Shown piece after piece: positions 60,367 through 64,000 of a stretch of 64,000 nt of DNA. The notes beneath the pieces are model-generated. The model did not search any database and was not told where the DNA came from. It worked only from the letters and a program-made list of their open reading frames with translations. Source of the DNA: Eubacterium limosum. Its GTDB lineage: Bacteria; Bacillota; Clostridia; Eubacteriales; Eubacteriaceae. Position 1 is the first letter of the stretch. The number at the start of each line of letters is the position of its first letter. The stretch is from assembly GCF_000807675.2 (NCBI RefSeq), contig NZ_CP019962.1, forward strand, positions 3,224,001 to 3,288,000. Direction: 5' to 3'. Both the position numbers and the translations under genes were made by a program.

Positions 60367-61191
60367 ATGGAAAAGGAACGGAAAACGATGATGTTGCTCA
60401 TGCTCGGCGGGATTGTATTTATGACTTTTATGGACACGGCTGGGCATTATCTGGCGGGGAATTGGTATCCCTATGAGTTTTTACTGACGGTAAAAAATGT
60501 GCTGTATGTCGTCGAATGGACAGGCATCGGCTTTGGGCTGGGGCTGCTGGCCCACGGCGGCAGAATGAAGGGAATCCGGGTATCGAAAGCATATCTGATC
60601 GGTGCGGTGATGGTTTTTCTGATTGGCGCCTGTTCAAAAAAGATTTATGGGATTATTCCACACGGTGTGATGGATTGGTTCTACGCACAGGAGATTTCAA
60701 TTAGAATCTATGATAACTGGTTTTTTGCTATTGCGGGTTTGCTGTTGTTTTTAGGATTGGCGGTCAGCCATGCAACGAACAGTAAAAGTGGAAGGAAGCG
60801 GGAGTGGATTACCTGTTTGCTGTTTCTGTTGTTTCTATTTCCGCTTGGACAGCTTGGGTATACAGTGCTTCAAACGCCAGATGGAGTTGGGCAGCAGATT
60901 TATGTAATGCTTTATTTTGTCCGCTTTCTTCTGTTTGGAATCGCTGTGTCGCTGATAGCAGGGGCGGCAAAGGCCGAGATAGCATGGGGGACAGGCAGTG
61001 TTAAAGTGGGTATTCTCTGCCTGGCCTTTTCGTTGGGCTGGTTTTTCCTGACAAACTGGAGCCAGGTTTATTTTAAACCCGAGATTTTTTGGAGTGGCGC
61101 TTACTGTACGGCGCTTATGCTTGCCGCTTACGGCGGACTGTTTCTTACAAAAGGAGCTTTGGAACGATTTAGGTTGAAAGTGGAAGGCTGA
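60367..61191 (+). CDS. Multi-pass membrane protein of unknown function
   Basis: I do not recognise this family. The 274-residue protein has about seven or eight hydrophobic stretches (for example about 8-24, 40-62, 74-90, 117-135, 148-165 and 178-205) separated by short charged loops, and no catalytic motif. GAGAGG lies shortly before the ATG. Its last codons (about FRLKVEG) coincide with the left end of the repeat-like element at 61170, so the C-terminus may have been set by that insertion. Confidence 0.6.
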   Translation: MEKERKTMMLLMLGGIVFMTFMDTAGHYLAGNWYPYEFLLTVKNVLYVVEWTGIGFGLGLLAHGGRMKGIRVSKAYLIGAVMVFLIGACSKKIYGIIPHGVMDWFYAQEISIRIYDNWFFAIAGLLLFLGLAVSHATNSKSGRKREWITCLLFLLFLFPLGQLGYTVLQTPDGVGQQIYVMLYFVRFLLFGIAVSLIAGAAKAEIAWGTGSVKVGILCLAFSLGWFFLTNWSQVYFKPEIFWSGAYCTALMLAAYGGLFLTKGALERFRLKVEG

Positions 61192-61385
61192 GGAACCCTT
61201 TGTCTGACGCCAAAGCGATTATAGACAGGGCAGAGGCAAAAAGCGGAACAACGAGGGCGTGGTTCCCTACCGTTTACAGCGGGCAATATAGCCAAAACGG
61301 CCGCAGGCCGCATCCAATCAAATCTGGCAGCGGCGGATTTGCACCTGAACTTTCCACTTTCCACGATCAACTTTCAATTGGGCAG
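61170..61385. repeat. Palindrome-rich element with inverted ends, copy 3
   Basis: TTGAAAGTGGAA at about 61173, within the last codons of the membrane protein gene, is answered by CTTTCCACTTTCC...CAACTTTCAATTG at about 61350-61380. Inside are CGGCC-gca-GGCCG (61298-61310) and CAAATC...GATTTG (61319-61324 with 61336-61341). No gene is evident in 61192-61425. Confidence 0.5.
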
Positions 61386-61425
61386 GTCTCACCTTAGCCC
61401 TTAACCTCCACACGATCTCTCTCAT

Positions 61426-61635
61426 CTACACCCAAAAATAATCCTCTTCCTCAAGCACGAGCTTAACAATCCTCAGATTTTCGAGCTCGGGTTTTAGGGC
61501 GGCGAGCTGCTCCTTCAGGCTGTCAAGTTTGCTGTCGTCATAGACACTGGCTTTATGGATGCCGACCAGGGTGTAGGTGCCGTCGGGGGCTGTTTTCAGG
61601 TAACCATTGTCGGATTTTAAGGCATAGAGATTCAT
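61426..61635 (-). CDS. Small protein of unknown function
   Basis: The 69-residue protein (starting MNLYALKSDNGYLKTAPDG) has a beta-like N-terminus and a helical middle (DDSKLDSLKEQLAALKPELENLRIV), and ends EEEDYFWV. No family is recognised. Its ATG lies 1 base after the stop of the TrpD-like gene, with AGGTG upstream, so it is the third gene of the cobalamin-controlled operon. Confidence 0.6.
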   Translation of the reverse strand: MNLYALKSDNGYLKTAPDGTYTLVGIHKASVYDDSKLDSLKEQLAALKPELENLRIVKLVLEEEDYFWV

Positions 61636-61636
61636 T

Positions 61637-62746
61637 TTACACCTCTGCGGCCTGGGTGACGGCTTTCAGCTTCGCGAGACCGGCCTGGGGATCGCGGTTC
61701 TGGGCAGCGACCCATTTTTCCAGCGCCTTGTAGGCCGCGCCGCTTGCGATGAGCTCATGGCTGCGCATATAGCCCTCCTGAATGCTTGAGGCTTTTCCGG
61801 CAACGTAGAGGATCAGCGCGCTGTTCAGGCAGACGATGTTGGTGCGGGTGGGAGTGGAGGCGCCCTTCAGGATACGGACAATGCCCTGGGCTGCCGCGTC
61901 CACAGAGCTCCAGGGAGCCAGCTCTTCCAGTCTGCCCGGCTCGATTCCCAGGCTTTCCGGCGTCAGGGTACTGCGTTTCACAGTGCCGTCGGGCATCAGC
62001 TCAGCCATGTGGGTGGCGCCGACTGTGGAGGCTTCGTCGATACAGCCGTCACCGGCTTCGCCGTAGACGACCAAGGCGTGCTCATAGCCGATTTCGTGCA
62101 TGATGTCTGGGACAAATTCCAGCATATCCAGGGAGTAGACCCCGCGGACCGCGTATTTTGGCAGGGCGGGATTGGCCAGGGAGGCGGAGATGTTTAAAAC
62201 GCTGCCGAAGGAGATCTGTGACAGCACCCGGCCGAGGGCAGTGGGGTGGACCTCTGGGCTCATGCCGTTAAAGATGCCGATGCCCGCGTTCTCAATGCTG
62301 GCCTTTACTATGTCCACACTGCAGTCCACATCCACGCCCAGGGCCTCCACCGCGTCGATGGTGCCGCACACAGAGGTGAGCGCCCGTGAGCCGTGCTTGG
62401 CCATGGGGACGCCGTCTGCGGCGGCGATGATGCCAGCGACCGTGCTGATATTAAAGGTCTTAAAGGTATCCATGCCGGTACCGCAGTTTTCCACCACAGG
62501 CACAGCGGTCTGAGGCGCGACCTTGCAGGTGTCAATTTCGTAGATGGCCTCAAAGCTGCCGGCTACTTCTGCGGCGGTCGGGCCCTTGGCGCTGAGGGCG
62601 GCCAGAAAAGCCCCCTGCTGCATGGGCGTCTGGCGGTCGCCCAGGATCTCCATAAACATTTCCTTGGATTCTTCTTTGGTCAGATTTTCACGGTTAATGA
62701 GGCCGGTGATCACCTGGCCGTATTCTTTCATAGTCACTGCTTCCAT
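61637..62746 (-). CDS. TrpD-like phosphoribosyltransferase (anthranilate PRTase family)
   Basis: The 369-residue protein has the TrpD/NP-II fold pattern: an N-terminal helical domain (LTKEESKEMFMEILGDRQTPMQQGAFLAALSAKG), the phosphoribosyl diphosphate loop NCGTGMDTFKTFNIST (where TrpD has GTGGDxxxTFNIST), MAKHGSRALTSVCGTIDAVEALG and GIGIFNGMSPEVHPTALGRVLSQI. Changes in the loop (M for G) and SVCGTID for SKSGSAD suggest a substrate other than anthranilate. No other trp gene is present. It lies behind a zinc alcohol dehydrogenase under a cobalamin riboswitch, which points to corrinoid metabolism. GAGGAG precedes the ATG. Confidence 0.8.
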   Translation of the reverse strand: MEAVTMKEYGQVITGLINRENLTKEESKEMFMEILGDRQTPMQQGAFLAALSAKGPTAAEVAGSFEAIYEIDTCKVAPQTAVPVVENCGTGMDTFKTFNISTVAGIIAAADGVPMAKHGSRALTSVCGTIDAVEALGVDVDCSVDIVKASIENAGIGIFNGMSPEVHPTALGRVLSQISFGSVLNISASLANPALPKYAVRGVYSLDMLEFVPDIMHEIGYEHALVVYGEAGDGCIDEASTVGATHMAELMPDGTVKRSTLTPESLGIEPGRLEELAPWSSVDAAAQGIVRILKGASTPTRTNIVCLNSALILYVAGKASSIQEGYMRSHELIASGAAYKALEKWVAAQNRDPQAGLAKLKAVTQAAEV

Positions 62747-62770
62747 TATTTTACTCCTCCATATGGTGTG

Positions 62771-63808
62771 TTAATCAAAAACGACGATGGTTGACAGGGT
62801 TTCAAGCTGACGTACGCGCTCAAGGCCGTGCCGCAGCTCCTCGAGCGGAATGCGCTCGGTGATCAGATCCTTTACGACCAGGCTGCCGTTCTCCAGCAGC
62901 GCCTTGGCCCGGCGGCTGTGGGCGATGCTGCACCCGTAGGCGCCGGTCATGATCTGCTCCTTGTAGTGAAGGGTGTTGATCTCGGGCTGAGTGGCGCCGT
63001 CTGGGATAATACCGCTGAAATGGCCGAAGCGCCCCTGCTTTTTGAGCACCCGGAGCGCCAGGTTCATGGCGTCTGCGGCCGCGCAGCAGGGGATGACCGC
63101 GTCCACGCCCTGGCCGTCTGTCTGTTCTTTAATGGCGCCCTCGGCGTCCTGTCCGCTCGCGAAAACCGCGTCAAAGCCCAGCGTCTCGGCCCGGGCTGCC
63201 CGTTCGGGGTCGGTCTCGAGCAGAAAGACCTTACGCACGCCCAGGGCTCTTGCCACACGCAGGTTGAGGATGCCCATTCGGCCTGCGCCGATGATCAGCA
63301 GGGTGTCGTCAGGCACAAGCTTCAGCTTTTCCTGGACGTTGACGCAGCAGGAGAGGGGCTCGATAAAGGAGATCTCCTCAAAGCTCAGCGCGTCATTTTC
63401 AATGATATTGATGATCTGGCCGCGGACGCCTTCCTCAGGCACCACCAGGTATTCCTGGAAGCCGCCGTCATAGTTAAAGCCCATGATGCGCATGTGGTCG
63501 CAGAGGTTATCATCGCCCTCTTTACAATAGGCGCACTCGCCGCAGGCAATCCCTGGGTGCACGTGTACCCGCTGCCCCTTCTGGTAGCCTGTGACCGCAG
63601 CGCCCACTCCGGCGATAACACCGGAAATTTCATGGCCCAGCACACGCGGGTATACCAGGTCGCGCTGACCCATGGTCAGGCATTTGAGATCGGTTTTACA
63701 TAAATTGCAGGCCATGACCCTGACGAGGACTTCGTGGTCGCCGCAGGCCGGAATGGGCCTTTCGGTCATTTCCAGCTGGCCGGGGCCTGTTAAAACAACT
63801 GCTTTCAT
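62771..63808 (-). CDS. Zinc-dependent medium-chain alcohol dehydrogenase
   Basis: The 345-residue MDR enzyme has catalytic-zinc ligands in CNLCKTDLK (Cys at about 40) and LGHEISGVIAGVG (His-Glu), and the structural-zinc motif GIACGECAYCKEGDDNLC. The NAD fold is LLIIGAGRMGILNLRVARALG (about 170). It resembles sorbitol/threonine dehydrogenase-type members; the substrate is unknown. The ATG at 63808 follows AAGGAG by 7 bases; the upstream frame lies in the riboswitch platform. It is the first gene of the minus-strand operon under the cobalamin riboswitch. Confidence 0.9.
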   Translation of the reverse strand: MKAVVLTGPGQLEMTERPIPACGDHEVLVRVMACNLCKTDLKCLTMGQRDLVYPRVLGHEISGVIAGVGAAVTGYQKGQRVHVHPGIACGECAYCKEGDDNLCDHMRIMGFNYDGGFQEYLVVPEEGVRGQIINIIENDALSFEEISFIEPLSCCVNVQEKLKLVPDDTLLIIGAGRMGILNLRVARALGVRKVFLLETDPERAARAETLGFDAVFASGQDAEGAIKEQTDGQGVDAVIPCCAAADAMNLALRVLKKQGRFGHFSGIIPDGATQPEINTLHYKEQIMTGAYGCSIAHSRRAKALLENGSLVVKDLITERIPLEELRHGLERVRQLETLSTIVVFD

Positions 63809-63831
63809 TTGGTATCTCCTTATTTTTTCAA

Positions 63832-64000
63832 ACAAAAAAAGCCCGACCTTAATCTAAGGTGCGAACTTTCCATCATTCCCACAGGCCTCCATCGCTCAGA
63901 TAAAGACCGTCAAACCACTTCAGGCAGGTTTTCTGACTGAGGATTAACGCCGGGCTCCCTTCCCATCCTATTGGACAGTGGTGATGAGCCGGGCAATCCA
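63832..64000 (-). promoter_or_regulatory. Cobalamin riboswitch (5' part runs past the window end)
   Basis: Read on the minus strand, the sequence contains CCACTGTCCAATAGGATGGG, GGGAAGGGAGCCCGGCG and CAGTCAGAAAACCTGCC in the order and spacing of the B12 riboswitch core, including the cobalamin box. Downstream AAGGTCGGGC is followed by TTTTTTT (plus 63834-63840); its CGGGCT can pair with AGCCCG (plus 63951-63956) or the local ACCTTA-gat-TAAGGT hairpin can form, giving a terminator platform. It lies 25 bases before the dehydrogenase start. Confidence 0.9.

Noticed and set aside
1-64000. tRNA or rRNA genes
   Set aside because: No cloverleaf with conserved TTCRANNC arms or rRNA signature was recognised by reading; a covariance-model scan would be decisive.

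Overview
The window looks like chromosomal DNA of a strictly anaerobic acetogenic Firmicute, most like the Eubacterium limosum/callanderi group. The reasons are a Gram-positive PolC, SigA promoters spaced TTGACA-N17-TATAAT, TTG and GTG starts behind strong AGGAGG sites, a FabK-type fatty acid operon, corrinoid methyl-transfer proteins and a cobalamin riboswitch. The genus assignment is inference from gene content; no rRNA gene is present.

Layout. 1-515 is the end of polC. 742-3954 pairs a Cache-GGDEF-EAL protein with an orphan sugar-binding lipoprotein. 4178-8084 holds a four-carbon acid sugar module (dehydrogenase, DUF1537 kinase, cyclase-family hydrolase) with a convergent FadR-type regulator whose upstream region shares sequence blocks with the operon leader. 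8186-10705 is a YtrA-type regulator with an ABC-2 transporter. 10775-12321 is an orphan replication initiator/helicase loader pair, followed by a palindrome-rich element. 12936-27693 is a large glycerol/methyl-corrinoid region: glycerol dehydrogenase, a DeoR regulator, GlpP, an operon of URO-D methyltransferase, FGGY kinase and corrinoid protein, then glycerol kinase, a BON-fused GlpA-like flavoprotein, a second flavoprotein, DUF1667, an AGPS/GlcD-like flavoenzyme and a GlpC/HdrB-like protein that has lost its cluster cysteines.

27709-31167 carries a RodA/FtsW protein, an iron alcohol dehydrogenase and an amidohydrolase. 31177-33092 is an Lsa/Vga-type ABC-F gene behind a complete leader-peptide attenuator. 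33160-43418 is the full type II fatty acid operon (acp, accBCDA, fabH, fabK, a second FabK-like flavoprotein, fabD, fabG, fabF, fabZ). valS follows, then a two-component system with a MacAB-type exporter. 51305-54171 is a yybP-ykoY (Mn2+) riboswitch and a P-type ATPase. 54219-61191 holds housekeeping and small membrane genes, including a DUF512 radical-SAM protein next to der. 61426-64000 is a minus-strand operon (zinc alcohol dehydrogenase, TrpD-like phosphoribosyltransferase, small protein) under a cobalamin riboswitch.

How the parts work together. The centre of the window joins glycerol catabolism to corrinoid-dependent methyl transfer under a GlpP-type antitermination leader. The most promising undescribed units are the methyltransferase/kinase/corrinoid operon, the AGPS-like plus cysteine-less HdrB-like pair, and the cobalamin-controlled TrpD-like/alcohol dehydrogenase operon. 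At least four RNA or attenuation switches (GlpP leader, ABC-F leader, Mn2+ and cobalamin riboswitches) can be read from the sequence, and three palindrome-rich intergenic elements have similar AATTGAAAA-type ends.
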